DNA of 64,000 nt from Eudorina sp. 2006-703-Eu-15 (GCA_003117195.1 BDSI01000071.1:475947-539946), one strand, 5' to 3'; counted from the first letter of the stretch, positions 23,201 through 35,900 are shown. The notes: generated by a model from the sequence alone, not told the origin. Numbers and translations are program-made.

Positions 23201-26200
23201 TTGGTCAACGATGCAAACTGCGGGGAGGGACGGCGGGACCAAGCCGGCATCTGCACGCCCCCGCCAGGGTGTCGTACCACGGCAACGCCGTCACGATCGC
23301 GCCCGTCGTCACGGCCGCCGCCGCGGCCCTGACGGCGCCGATGTGTTCTGCCTCAGCGGCGCCGGCCTCATCACGTGCCTGCCGCCCCTGGGACGGCGCT
23401 GGGGCAGCGGCGGGTGTTTCAGCATACCGTTTGCAGCTCAGGTTCCGATTCAGGAGGCGGGCGTGTGTGCGGATGCGGGTGTGCGGATACGAGTGCGAGT
23501 GCGCTGGGCCGTGCACGTGGGTGGGCGGACCGGTGGTGTCCCCGGCGGCCGCCCACGCCGCAGCCCTGCGCATGCTGCTGCTGCTGCGCCCCTATCTTCG
23601 TGCGCGCTTGCCCGCTGTGCCCCACTCCGCCCACAGGCCGCAACGGCGCCGGAAAGACTACTTTACTGGACCTGATCGCGGGTGGGTGCGGGGTAGGGTG
23701 GGGTGAGGAGGGCAGATGGGTGGATGTGTTCACGAGGAGGACCCCCTGCTCCTGCACGGCTTGGGAGGGACCTCGAGATCCCCCTCTCCCCGGAGGGTGT
23801 GTGGCATACTGTACGGGTGTTTGCGTGGTGTCCTCATCCACACGGCCCTAAGCCCACTCGTTCGTTGACCCTGACGGGGTCGGCTGCGGACGCCTCCGTC
23901 GGCCTGCAACCCGATTGATGGACCTTTTGCGCCCCGCTGCCCCGTACGGTACACTCGTCTCCCGTCCCCGCGCCTCGCCCCGGGTACCCCCTCCCCTGGC
24001 TCCCCCACACTTCCGGGACACCGCCTCAAGGTCGGAAGCAGCCCAGCGGCGGCAAGCGGGAGGTGGGGGAGACGTCGGTGGTGGGCTACCTGACGCAGTA
24101 CCCCCCACCCATTCGGGAGGACCTCCGGATCATTGGTGAGGCGGGGGGAGGAGGGGCTGAGCAGGGAAAGGCGGGATGGGGCCGAAGGGGCTGGGAGGTG
24201 GGGCGGGGAGGGCAGGCTGGGAGGGGGGTGGTTGAGTTCATAGGGTGGGGCGTGGGGCATGAGGCCATGGGGGGCGGTGGCCTTGGGGCCCGGGGCATGG
24301 GGCCTGCCGCCGCGCTGCTCGGAGCGGCGCCGGCTGCCCTTCATGCAGGGGAGGTCCGGACGTTTCGCGTGAATGGGAGTTTTACTTGTAGAGTGTGACG
24401 TCGTTGCGCGTGCGGCCGCGCTGGAGGGTCCCGGGTACCGACCGCCGCACCCTAGCGCTTCCAAGGCGAAGGCCCAGGCCCAGGAGAGCGATGTGTCGTC
24501 GTTCCACTCTATGCCGATGCGGCACACTCACCCTTCCCTGCTCCACCCCAGGGCCCCCCCGCTGCGCCCCTCAGCCCCCTTGCCGTCTCCCCTCCGCCCA
24601 GCACACGCACTCCCCGGGCCCCCTCCCCCTGGCCCCGGTCCCCAGACTACATCCGGGAGGTGGCGGACAGTCGGAAGGCCAAGCTGGCAGCCGCCGGGGC
24701 GCCCATCGACCCCATGGACACACCCGAGGTGCTGCTGGAGAAGGTGCGGGGGGGCGGAGCGGAGGTGAGGGGTGTACAGGGAATTGGTAGACATTTTCTG
24801 ACTGCGCTTGGGGGATGGGGGGAAGGGGAGGGGAGGGGTTTCGATGGTGCCCCATGAGGGCCGGGGAGACCGTGGGGGGGGGGGGGAGGGGGAGATGCGG
24901 TCCGGAGCTCTGAACAGCGGTCGGTGCGGTGAGCTCGAGGGGAGCAGCAGGAGGTTGCGCCCTCGGATACAGCACTTGAGCCACCTGCACGTGAACCTGC
25001 TTTGCGGTTGCGTGCGTCCACATTCTTACTTTGTGTGTGTCATAGTCATGTCATGTCATGACATGACCCTCCTTTGATGCCCCCGCCGGCGGCCTCGGCC
25101 TCTTCCTGACCCTCTCCCCGGTCCGGCCCCCCCCCCGCAGCTTGGCTTCCCACGGCCCCGCCAGTTCCAGAAGGTTTCCTCCCTCAGCGGCGGCGAGCGG
25201 CGGCGGCTGCACCTTGCCTCCGTGCTGGTGGAGCGACCCAACGTGCTCATCCTGGACGGTGAGGGCGGGGGGACGGGGAGGGCCTCAGCCTCATGGGGTC
25301 GGGCTCGTGGCGTTCCGCCCTGTTCGTCCTTCTGGGGGGAGCGCGGGACAGCATAGGCACCGCTTCCGAGAGGATTGCCCCATGGTGTCGAAACACCAGC
25401 GATGCTCCACATCCTCTACCCCCGCCCCCGGCGGCAACGGGCAGACCTTGGCCGTCAGCGCCCGTTGTTCAACCCCGCAGTCGCAACTGCCAATAACGAC
25501 CGCAACCACCAAACATCACCGCCATTGCACCGCCAGTTCGCTTGTAGAACCCCACCCCCTCGAGTCGGCGTCCTCTGCCTCTTCACCCTGGATTCGTCAC
25601 ACTGCCCGTCGTTTTACCCTCACCCAACCTCGCCCTCCCCTCCCCTTCCCGCCCCCCCTTTTGCTCCCCCCTACCAAATTCCCATACCCCCATCCGGCCC
25701 CGCCTGCCCCTCCTGCCCCTCCTGCCCCCCCCCCGCCTTCAGAGCCCACCAACGACCTAGACCTGTCCACCGTGGAGGTTCTTGAGGAGCAGGTCCGTGC
25801 CTTCCGCGGCGTGCTGCTCACCGTGTCCCACGACCGGGCCTTCATGGACAACGTGGCGGAGCGGCTGCTGGTGCTGCAGGGGGATGGGCTGGTGCGCCTC
25901 TTCGACGGGACATACTCGGAGGTATGTGAGGGGGTGGCGGGGACGGCGGGGCCCCGGCGGGATGGGGGCACTTGGGGTTGGGCTGCGACGGTGATGGACG
26001 GAGGGCCAGCTGGTTGCGGGGCCTTATGGGGCCGAGCGTCGGGGCCATGCTGGCGCAATGATACCGTACGGACGCTTTGTGGGGAGAATGCACCACTGGG
26101 GCCCTGGTACCAACCCGGCCGTACCGCGGGGCGGGGGAGACGGTGAGCAGGGCGCGGCTGCCGCACCTCGCCCCGCCAGTTCCTGACAGCGGGTGGACCG

Positions 26201-28384
26201 CCCTCCGACTGCGTGCTTCGTGAACTTGCTACCTCCTCTTCTCCCAAGTCCTTCCGGTTTGGGTGCGCGGGGACCCCTCCTTTCGCCGTCCACAACGCAG
26301 TACCTGGATATGATGGCGGAGCAGGAGGCGGCGGCGGCCGCGGCGGCCACGGAGCAGCGGATCGCGTCGGGCAGCACAGCCGGCATCAGCGGCAGTGCGT
26401 CCGACAGCGGCGGCGAAGACGAGTGGGGCGGCGGCGGATCCGGGGGGAGCGGCGGCAAGGGCAGGGGCGGCAAGGGCAAGTCGCAGCAGGGCGGCAGCTC
26501 CTCGACCGGCGCCGCCAAAGCCAGTGCACCTGCACCTGCGCCCGCGGCCGCCCCGCCCAAGAAGCCCCGCAAGCTGGGGTACTACGAGCAGGAGGAGTAC
26601 AAGGTGTGCCAGTGGCCAGCACTGGGGCCCACTCACAGATCAAACCTCAGGTTTAGACCTCCGTCGGATCAGGACCTCAGGTCACATGGGGCAGGTCACA
26701 TGGGGTTATCGTAGATCGAATGGGATGACGTGTTTCCGTACACTTCGCGTCGCGTTGGGAGGGGGTATGGATTGGGGAACCGATACGTGGCACAGGAGTC
26801 AATACGCGACCCAAGTTACTTACCATACATACCTGAATTGTGCGCTCACTGTTACCTCGGGCGACCGCGTCGCCGCCGGACCCACCCCGGACCAACCAAC
26901 GCGCGACAGCACGAGGACGGACCACACCCCAGACAGCACAAATTATCGAGAACGTAGTACTCACCTGCGCAAATGGGACGAAACGCGGACGGACGGCGAG
27001 GCGAACGGAAGATGTGAGTTGCAACAAAGGGCAGACAAACGGCAGGCAAAGGCAAAAGTTAAATTAAAGAAAAAGAAGAAAAGAGCACGCAAACCCGGCG
27101 GCGACGCGGCGAAAGAGGGTGGGTCCAGGAAACGGTAGACGGAAATAGCAATGCAGGAATGTACGGGCGTACGGGTGTACGGAAGGGCGACATCGCAGAC
27201 GGGCGTAGGGTTGGCAGGCACAGAAACAGGAGTTCCGCAATCAGGGAGCAATCGGTGACCGCGGGGGTGACGCAACAGGGCCGGGTGGCGGACCGGGGTG
27301 ATCGGCTCCCCACCAGCCCGGCCGGGCGCGCGCGGCCTCACGCATGAGAGGCCGTGGGCGCAGGGGGTTGCGATCGGGGGTGCGTGCGCGTGTGCGGTAC
27401 GGCGGGTGGCGTGCGGGCGGTGGGGCGGTGGGGCGTAGGGCGGTGACGGGGAGGGGTGGTGAGGGGCGGGAGGAGGGGCGGCGCGAGGGGGTGAGGGTGT
27501 CGCCATGGGTGGGTGTGGGGGAGGCGATGGAGCGGCATTCGGGGCTCAACCGAGGATTTATAGGAAAGTAGAGAGACGACGGAGATCAACACCGCCGGAG
27601 TTGCCCGGACGGCGACCTCTGTATCATAGCCCGCAGCCGTGGTAGGGGTGCGGTGATGGAGGGGAGGGGAGGTGTTTAGCCGGTGAGTCGGTCAGGCGGG
27701 GCGAAGGTGTAAGCATCCCTCCCGTACGCGTCCCGTGCCGCAGCGGCCGCCCCTCTCTCCTCCCCAATCAAAACCCCAGTCCGGCGAAACGGTATCACGC
27801 AGTAGCGCAGTCGACATGGGGAGACAAAAGGGGGACACGCACAGGCGCGAAGCAGCACCGTCCGCTGCTGCAAGGGAGTAACACACTGGTGTCAATCAGT
27901 GCGTCTTGCGTCGGGGAAGGAAGGGAGGTCCAACTCTCCGCCGCAGCCGCCGCTGCAGCCGCTCTCCCGCACACCCCCTCGGCATTCGCTCTGCGGTCAC
28001 GCGCGTCCTCAAGAGAGCCCTCAGCATTGGCTCCGAAACCCATCCCGCGCTTCTTCTTTCAACATATCCAGATGCCGTCCCCGCTGCCGCCGCTTTGTTG
28101 CCGCCGCCCTCACCCCCTGCGCGTTCCCCCATTCGCCCGACGTCCTCCTCACCTCCTCCCCGCCCCATCACCGACGCCCCCCCCTTCAGAAACTGAGCAA
28201 GGAGCTGGACGAGTTGAATGCGCGGCGCGACGGGCTGAACGACCGCGTGGTGGAGCTGGCTCAGAGCGGCAGCGACCTGGCTGCCCTGGAGGCGGCCAGC
28301 CTGGAGATGGCGGCGGTGCAGGAGGCCATAGACGCCAAGTCGGAGAGGTGGCTGGAGCTGGCGGAGCTGGCGGGGGATATATGA
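17231..28384 (+). CDS. ABC-F ATPase, Uup type, organelle-targeted
   Basis: Soluble twin-ATPase protein of the ABC-F class, whose members act on ribosomes and not as transporters. Exons: 17231-17321, 17496-17625, 17911-17971, 18542-18742, 19380-19496, 20818-20893, 21269-21362, 21885-21987, 22334-22556, 23049-23162, 23637-23681, 24031-24135, 24646-24743, 25141-25258, 25743-25921, 26301-26603, 28190-28384. All phases match and give 750 residues. Residues 1-30 are basic and Ser/Ala-rich without acids (a transit peptide). ATPase 1 has Walker A GPNGSGKST (83-91), signature MSGGQ (201-205), Walker B DEPTNH (225-230) and THDR (254-257). The charged linker spans about 292-365. ATPase 2 has Walker A GRNGAGKTT (404-412), LSGGE (501-505), DEPTND (525-530) and SHDR (554-557). 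The C terminus is a Gly/Ser/Ala spacer followed by a Uup-like coiled coil (KKPRKLGYYEQEEYK into KLSKELDELN). One acceptor (24030) is AAG instead of CAG. Plastid versus mitochondrial location cannot be decided. Confidence 0.93.
18826..18862 (+). mobile_element. Retroelement family R, minimal copy G in an ABC-F intron
   Basis: gtccttgtaacgtccctctcag followed by [24 protein letters not shown] the last about 22 bp and the tail of the element, in the sense strand of the host gene. It includes the element's TGTAA signal, inside the intron 18743-19379. Either an extreme 5' truncation or a chance-degraded remnant. Confidence 0.6.
19099..19332. repeat. (TGACA)46 pentanucleotide array
   Basis: 46 perfect TGACA units (19101-19330) lie in the ABC-F intron that ends at 19379. 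All frames are open (Met-Ser-Cys-His-Val repeats on the minus strand), which produces spurious open frames of over 300 residues. A short inverted relative (catgtcatgtcatgacatgac, about 25045-25066) occurs in another intron of the same gene. Confidence 0.97.
20250..20315 (-). mobile_element. SINE-like fragment with tRNA-type B box, copy 3
   Basis: The minus strand reads ATGTTAAGGCGCAACATATG, then CCGGTGG and TTCCGGGTTCGAATCCG, a T-arm-like block. The ATGTTAAGGCNCAACAT hairpin and the spacing to the B box match copy 1 at 1640-1690. The fragment lies in the ABC-F intron 19497-20817. No anticodon arm or acceptor stem can be folded. Confidence 0.45.
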
Positions 28385-29296
28385 GGCGGGGCCCTGGACC
28401 GGGACGAGGGGCTGGAGGGGAAAGGGGGACAGGCGGAGCCGAGGACACCCTACCGGGGTGGGGGGTGCTGGTGGGGCTTGCGGGGCGGGTGCGGCCCGGG
28501 TGGTGGGGGGTGGGGAGGAGCGAAGGGAGGAACTGAGGGGAGGAAGAGGGTGTGGAGAGTGACGAGGAACAGGAGGGGACAGGGCAGGGCGTCATGCTGT
28601 TTACTGCCCGGGTACTGCCCGTTACGCCGCGCTATCCATCGGTGAGGTTGCAGCCGGTGGTGGGGAAGTGCTTGGTTCCGGGGGCTCGGGTCTCTGTGCT
28701 GATGGGGAGGCGCCCTCGGCGCTATTGCGGGGTGTGGGCGGGGCATTGGATGCAGGCACTCGCTGAATGCGGTGGTGGCCGGGGGCGGTTGGCTGCTGGC
28801 GCGCAGAGCCCCATCGCTGCGCCGCAGGGCCGTGTGTGTGATGTGTGACACACGTAGGGACGCACGCCAAGGAGTTGCTCCTTCAACCATTTGTGTCAGG
28901 ACGTGGTTATACCGTACACACCGTCGGCATGTAGTCTCAACGACGTACAGCATCTGATGGAGAGGTCAATTGCGTCGTACATAGGATTAAATGTCAGCCC
29001 TTCTGCCATTTCGGTCGCCCTACAACTGGAGACTCTTCACCGCCGTGTCAACATTGCAACTACGCGACGTGCGTGACTGCGGTTCCACGCACCTTCCCTC
29101 GCCTCTCGGCTCGTCTCTTTTACTCTCCTCTCAGCCCCCGCCTTCCCCGTCCCCCCCCACAAAACGCTTCACCAACACCATTCACTACCATCTGGGTTGT
29201 CGGTTATTCGGGTTCCGGGTATTCCGGGCAGGTGTCATTTACTTCCGTCGCCTGCATCACCTGTCACGCTGGACTTCGCTTCTCGCGGCTCAGTTC

Positions 29297-29301
29297 TGTA
29301 A
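29297..29301 (+). terminator. TGTAA poly(A) signal of the ABC-F gene
   Basis: First TGTAA found on the plus strand after the ABC-F stop (28384). Cleavage would be expected about 10-20 nt downstream. The implied 3' UTR is about 930 nt. Confidence 0.55.
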
Positions 29302-29315
29302 ACCTCAGTTCTCTT

Positions 29316-29320
29316 TTACA
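29316..29320 (-). terminator. TGTAA poly(A) signal of the CBM21 gene
   Basis: First TGTAA found on the minus strand after the CBM21 stop (29693). With the plus-strand signal at 29297, the two mRNAs would overlap or meet tail to tail. Confidence 0.55.
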
Positions 29321-29692
29321 CAAAATTTCAATACCCTTACCCAACATGCCCCGCTCCACAAACCTCCATATACTTCATTATTCCATTCTCATGTTGCCTC
29401 ATCCAGTCCCCACGTGACTTGGTGCTTCCGCTCCGATGTCCATCTTCCAGAGCGCCATCTTGACAACCCCGAATTCGCCCGCCACGATCCCGCAGCGCCC
29501 AAAGACCCAATCCCGGCAGCCAAGCCCAGCCTCCCTCCCTCCCCTCAAAGACATCAAGACACATCCGGATGCCGCGAGGACGCTCCGTCTGCTTCCCCCC
29601 CTGCCCGCCGCCCTCCCTCGCAGGGCAGGACGCTTCGTCTGCCTTCCACCCTTCCCTCCACCTCCCCGCCCGCCCGCCCCTGCCCGCCGCCT

Positions 29693-32600
29693 TCACTCGC
29701 AGGGCAGGTCAAACGTGTAGTTGGCGGCCTCATTGTTGTCCCAGTGCTCGTGTCCCGCCACCAAGTAGTGTACGGCAAGGCTGAGGGTGACGTGGTTGCC
29801 CGCCGCTAGGGTGGTTCGCAGCGCCACGCCGTTCTCCGCCGCCGCCGCATCCAGGTCGAGGACGAAGTTGAAGTTATCGGCGCCCAGCCCCAGTCGCTTG
29901 TCCCAGTTGGCAGACACCTGCTCAGGCAGGCAGGGGGGGGAAGTGAGGCCGGGGCCGTAGAAGCGCTGAGTGCGTACATGATGTGCGACAACGGTCAAGG
30001 GAGGGGCGTGAAAAAGTGGCATGACGCCTTGTTCCAATCCTCACAACCGCCCGGGCGCAGCCGATGCGACCCGCGGGTCGTTGCCAACGCGACCCGCGGG
30101 TCGTTGCCTAAGCGACCCGCGGGTCGTCCGCTGTTGCGAGTTGCCCGCCCTCATCTTTCAGTTGCCGGAGCGTACTTGGACGATCCCGTTTTGCTATACC
30201 CCTGGCTGGTGGTACGCCCAGTGTACGGAAATACGGCAACGATAAGCAGTAGTGGCCCCCGGGTGCACGCGACCTAACCTCCGGGGCTCACCTCACCGAA
30301 CGACTTCCAGCCGTCCAAGCTGTACCGCACCCGTACATCCTGACGGTTGGGGGGTTGGGGGTGGAAGGGTCGAAAGCGAGCCAGAGATGCCCCCCACAGC
30401 CAGCGACAGTAACATCACAACGACGGCTAATGCGGGGCCAATGAGGGGCCGGGTCGCGGTACCTGGCCCGCCTCCGCCTCCTCCGTCCAAGCTGGATGTA
30501 CGGTCCAAGCTGGATGTACGGTAAGACAGGCAATCCTTGTGATGCGCCACATCCGGCACGCCGATATGACACATTCGCAGAAGTGCCACAGTCAGACTGA
30601 ACCGCTTCTCCGATACCGCGACACTAAACGCCCGTCGCCTTCCCTGCCGTACCTGCCCTATCGTACCTTTTCGTACGCCAGGTTGGCCACCGCCACGCTG
30701 CCCCACACGCTTCCGAGCCCCAGGCCGCCCAGCTTGCCGAGGCGAGTGCCGCCGGGGCTGCCCATCTCGGCGCCCTGGGGCCCGAGCAAGCTGCGCCCGC
30801 CACCGCCCCGGCCCTCCTTCCGACCGACGCCCTTGCCGCCGCCGCCGTCACCCCCACCGCCAGCCCCGCCGCCACACGCCGCCGCCAGCGAGTGGGGCCC
30901 CCGCGGAGGGGTCGGCATGCGCTCCAGGTACGTCAGCCGTACAGGTTGGCTGTTCTTCCAGCCCAGGGAGCGGGCGGGGTCGGGGTCATGGAACAGCACC
31001 AGCGACTCGTCTGCTGGCCCGGGGCCGGGGCCAGCAGCGGCCGCCGATCTCGGGGAGAGCGGCGGATGCAGCGGAGTGCCGTACGCGGCAGCGCCTGGGG
31101 GACATAGCGGTGGGCGGACATAGCGGACAAGGGGTCATCTGTGTCGCGGCGAGAAACCCGCCCCGGATCCAACCTGACCTCTTTGTGTGTGTGTGTGTGG
31201 GGGGGGGGGCCTACCGACGGTTTGTCAACGAAACCGCAGCGCATGGACAGGTGGAACATGTGCGTGTTTGGTTGCCGTTGGCCGTTTTGAAGGACATACC
31301 GTCGTACAGGATGACAAAGCCGTGACTCAGCCCGTGTCCCCGAGTGGTCACCGTGCTGGTGTTGGCAGCAGCGCTAGTGTCAAACATGTGCAGTACGGCA
31401 CTGGGTCGTAAATCTTGCGTGCGGCTTTACAGGATGACAACAACCCGCGCGCGGAGTGACATTGGGTGTTTTACCCTGGCACCACGCAACCCGCAACCAC
31501 CCTGCTCGCCTTCCTTCCCCACAACCCACCCCGCGGGAACCCACCTGCCGGATCCTCCGCACCCAGTTGTCCCCGGCCCTGGGACAGGTCCGATAGTACG
31601 GCGGCCGTACGGGCGACGTCGTGATCGGTTGCCTCACGGGGGAAGATCAGCAGCAGGGAAGACACCGAGTAGGCGGCCGGGGGGCCGCCGCCGCTGCCGC
31701 CACCGTGGCCGCTGCCGCTGCTGCCACTGCCGTCCTCCGCCCCCGACCCAAGGGACCCAAGGGTCACTCGCAACGTACGGCCGTCCACTCGGTGGCATAG
31801 CGGCGGCGGGGGTGTATGTGAGGAGCCCTGCGGGACACCATGACCGCATTTTGTACGACACAGTGATTCGCGCACCAGACAAAAGGCCTTGGAACCTTGG
31901 ATCCCCAACCCGCCCCGCCATACACGCATACACTCTCCACCGCCGCTGCCGTACATACATGTACGGGATGCCGCACGCATGTACACTCACAAGTACGTAC
32001 CTCGCCCGCTTTGCCGGCACTGACCCGCCCCAGTGGGACCTCCGTCGCGCCCACTCGCAGCGTCCCCGCCGCCTCGTGCCCACCGCCGCCGCCGCCGCCG
32101 CTGCCGGCTCGGGCCCCCCTGCCGTACTCGGTGGACGGGCCAGACGGCGGTGCCAGGATGCGCAGCGGGCCGTGGGCCAGGGTGCGGTCCAGGTTGCCGT
32201 TGACCTCTCGAAGAGTGACCTGCGGGTTGAAGGGGGGGAGGAAGGGAACGTGAGTTTGTTGGGGGCGGGGGGGGAGGCCGGGCGGACAGGCGGGCTGGTT
32301 GGTGGATGGGCGCGCGGGCGGGTAGATGTGTGGATGGGTGGAGACTGAGGTGGCGGTCAAGTCGGGTGGCCGGGGCGCTCCAGCCGCGCAGCGCGAGGCA
32401 CGAAGCGTAACGTTTTTTCCTCCACCCCCTCCCCGGAACAGAGGCCATCGCCAGTCGTCGGCCACGCCGACCGGCAGCCGGACAGCCGCAGCCGCAGAAT
32501 CGGCAGCTAGCGGGGCCCCGTTGGCGGTCAGCGGGAGAGCGGCGAACAGCTTGTGCCGTGCATGCGTGGGACGATGTCCGTGCTAATGATCTACGAGATC

Positions 32601-32955
32601 ACGAGATCAGATCAAAGGGCTCCAGCGAATCTATCCGCCCGAACACAGGACTAGGGAACGCAGCCACTGTAAGGAATCGGATGGAGAGAGGGAGGGCTCG
32701 CAGCGTCCTACCGCACCCAGCTCCCACCCCGCTGGCTGGTTGTCAGTTGTCAGTCATGCGGGCGGGAAGGGCGCGCACCGTGAAGGGCAGGCTCAGCAGC
32801 ACCGCGCCGCCGCCGCCGCCGCCGCTGTGCTCCGAGCTCCGCGGAGAGGGCGGCGCCGCGGCTGGCGCCGCCGCGGCCCTCTCGGCCGCGTCGGCGCTGT
32901 CGACGTGGCGGCCGACGTCATCGCGGCCGTGGCCGCCAAACAAAGCCTTTAACAT
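29693..32955 (-). CDS. CBM21 carbohydrate-binding domain protein
   Basis: Probable polysaccharide (starch/glycogen)-binding protein; CBM21 is best known from starch enzymes and from glycogen-targeting subunits of protein phosphatase 1. Minus-strand exons: 32955-32779, 32549 to an unresolved donor, 32219-32001, 31827-31545, 31413-31300, 31094-30667, 30339-30292, 29917-29693. Phases agree, and the frame is open across the uncertain intron 32549-32219. The CBM21 domain is the last about 100 residues: SVAVANLAYEK, then DVRVRYSLDGWKSFGE, then NFNFVLDL..., and the family hallmark HWDNNEAANYTF just before the stop. The rest is Gly/Ala/Pro-rich, with ordered stretches such as LRPSAVLHMFDTS and GHGLSHGFVILYDG that I cannot assign. 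No catalytic domain and no clear PP1-binding RVxF motif is visible. The N terminus MLKALFGGHGRDD is not a convincing transit peptide. Confidence 0.8.
30068..30125. repeat. Three GACCCGCGGGTC palindromes at 23-bp spacing
   Basis: Perfect 12-bp palindromes at 30068-30079, 30091-30102 and 30114-30125, each followed by gttgcc/gtccg. They form a 23-bp tandem unit inside the CBM21 intron 29918-30291. Confidence 0.9.
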
Positions 32956-35900
32956 CCGCTACGAATCGCAGATCTCGAACCTATGGAAATGATGGCGGGA
33001 TAGCTTCCGGGGTAGCCAGCCCGGAGGTGTTGCACACCTCTCTTTCCAGGCTTTTCCTTGGCGTGCTTGTTGTGAAAAATCGGTTTGGAACCGCAGAGTT
33101 GTGCTATCGGATTTGTGATTGTGATAAAGGTGGCAAGGATGCAGGAGCGGACTTTCTGCGCAGCGTTTGAGGGCCGTTACCCGTTAGGGCCCGCTGGGAG
33201 GCCGACAGCGCCGCCGCGATCTGGATCTGTTGCTGCTGCGCGAATGACGCACGTTCGCGGCCGAGGCAGGACGCCACATTAGCCGGTGCCGTACCTCCGC
33301 ACTTACATTTACAGCCCCTACGTCAATCTACGGCAGTCCATCTTTCCAAAATTCGTTGCGCTTCGGGCCGCCTTCGTGGTCATACAGTAAATCGTCGTGG
33401 GGCGCATTGGCAATCTCTCTGCCGTGCTGATAACGCCTTGGCCAATTCTGCTAATGGAGGCCAAAATGGGCACAATGACGTAACTGCCGCATTGCTAACG
33501 TGGGGCTCAAGAAAGGATACCGGTATCGCCGCAGGACCCGGAACAAGAAAAAGGGAAAAGCAGATCAGTCCGAGCCCACGCAGCGAATCCCGGTCTCATA
33601 TTGCTGCGCTACGAGCGCTGGCCGCACTCCCATCCTCCCCCTCCCCGCCGCCTCCACCCAGCCTCCGCACTTCCGCCCAGCGCCCCACGAGCCGAACCGC
33701 CGCCCCGGACTCGGTTGGCTACCACGCCCTCAAGACTCTCGTCCAGCCCGGCACAGCTGCTGCCAAAGCCCGGGGGTGTGGGTCCGAGGGTAGAGGCGGG
33801 TGAGGTGGGGCCCGCGGGGAGCGAGGGCGCCGCTGCGGCTAAGCGGGGAAGCCGGACGGGCCGCGGCAGAGCGTGCGGATGCGGCGGCGGCGGTGCGGCC
33901 GCCTGGCCGCGTCGGCCGCGCGGACGGGTCAGGACGCTGGCGACCTAACATAGGTACCGTATGCCGTACAACCCGCCGAATTCTGCCAATCCGCACGACA
34001 CGCTAGCGGGAAGTGCGGGTGTGTTTCTACATCTGAAAGGAAGGGTCCGACCCGGACATTAAATAAAGCAAACGGACGCCTGCTGGGGGAGGTTGTGTGT
34101 GTGTGTGTGGGGGGGGGGGGTATAGGAAATGGGTAGGCAACGCTGCTGCCAGAGCAACGGCCCGATTGGAATACGGCTACAGTACCAAAAATCACCAGCG
34201 ACGATGACCTTGAGCAGTCGTTGGTGTCGACACAGAGAAAGAAAAATGGAAACATGTAGGCTGTCTAATGCAAATTCTTAAACTATGTCGAGTGGGGGGC
34301 GTTGTACGACATCACCATCACCGTCAGTACGGCGGCACGTGCGGTGAGATGCGCGACGGTTAGTGAACGGACATCTATTCCGGGTAATAGTAGGAAAGTA
34401 GGAACATGACAGGAAGTCAGCGTAAGCGTCGCTTGACATAGGGACTCTGTTCTTTCACCCCGACATGCTCTACTGGAGCGCGGAGGACCCCCCGCCACAC
34501 GCCCCTCCCCCATCGGGTGTCCTAGCGCCCCTAGAGTCCTGCGAGCCCAGGGTACGATGTGCCAGTAACCACACCAGAGGGCGACGCACGGGCCCCCAGC
34601 GACACGCCCCCCAGACTCCGCCCCAGCGCCACAAGTTGTCCGCAGGGACATAGGTGTGGGTCTCAGGCTCTCAGCACCGCACGAGCCAGCAGAACACGAC
34701 CATCGTGGTCTCAGCATTGGTGACCCAAGGAATGCGTCCTTTCGAAACCGACAAAGCACGCCAAAGGGGTCTGCCATCATCCACGTCCCCTGCTCGACAC
34801 GTCCGCGAGAGCTTGCCAGGCAACGAACGCCAGCGATGTGATTGACGAGAAATCCTACGAACTCAGTCCGGATGCAACCTCCATGATGACGATTTTTGAC
34901 GATTTGACGATAAAACGCGATATACCCCGACCAAGCACACCGACAAAGCATTGCGGTGCAAACGCCGCACCGCAGCGCAGCGCACCGCACCGCACAAACA
35001 GGTGACACGCGGCTCCCCTCCGCCCACCCGCGGACGCAGTTCCACCGCCGCGGAGACATCCCTCGGGGTCGCCCCACCCAGTACCCAGTACCCAGTACAG
35101 TACTCGCCCCTAGGGGCCCGGCCGCCCGCGTCCATCACCGCGGGGTTGGATCGGGTCGGGTCGGGTCGGGGCCGGAAGCCCGGAACGGGTGTCGTACTTG
35201 GTTCGATTCATCCTTCTTCACCGGCGCAGTACGGCTCGCACCCAGACAACCACTCTTGCGCATGCTGTGCTCGTCAGCCGAAATCGTGACGCGCGATGAT
35301 GAGGCGCCCACACCCGCCAACGCGCACAGAGTTAGTTGTACACTCGCATACGCGTCGCGGCTCAGTCCTCCATTTACACATACCCACCTCGCAGGTACTC
35401 AGGTCATGCGTATCGCACGAACTCACGGCACTGTGGCGTGCGTCTGAACGGCCCTGCCCACAAACGCGACAACATCAGCCCATCCCCCTCCCCAGCTCCG
35501 TCCCAGCGCGCCCGACGACGACGCACGCCAGTCGACGCACGTCAGGCGTCAGGCGGCGGCTCATCCTGAACCCGCGGCCATTACTTCATTTCCGGGTTGG
35601 CAATGCGCAAAACTTATGCTACGCATTACGCTACGCAAGCGGGCATTGCCAGAGCCGCTTGTATGTCCCGCACGCCTGTTTACACGCGAGCGCACCCACA
35701 CGATCCAAAAATCCCCCAAATCCCCCAAAGTCACAAAACCCCCAAATCCCCCAAATCCCACTCCAGTGCTCTCCACACGCACAATCACACCCACACACGC
35801 ACGCACGCACACACTCACGCACGCACGCACGCAACCCAACGCCGATTTCCGTGACCACATCTTCCCCGACCCCGAAGGCACCCCGCCGACATGTGCTCGT

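Noticed and set aside
34283..35077. A 264-residue minus-strand open frame
   Set aside because: Cys/Arg/Gly-rich with no family resemblance. The length is not remarkable in a GC-rich genome.
35707..35762. Telomere-like repeat (aaatccccc)n
   Set aside because: The unit differs from the volvocine telomere TTTTAGGG, and the run is short and irregular.
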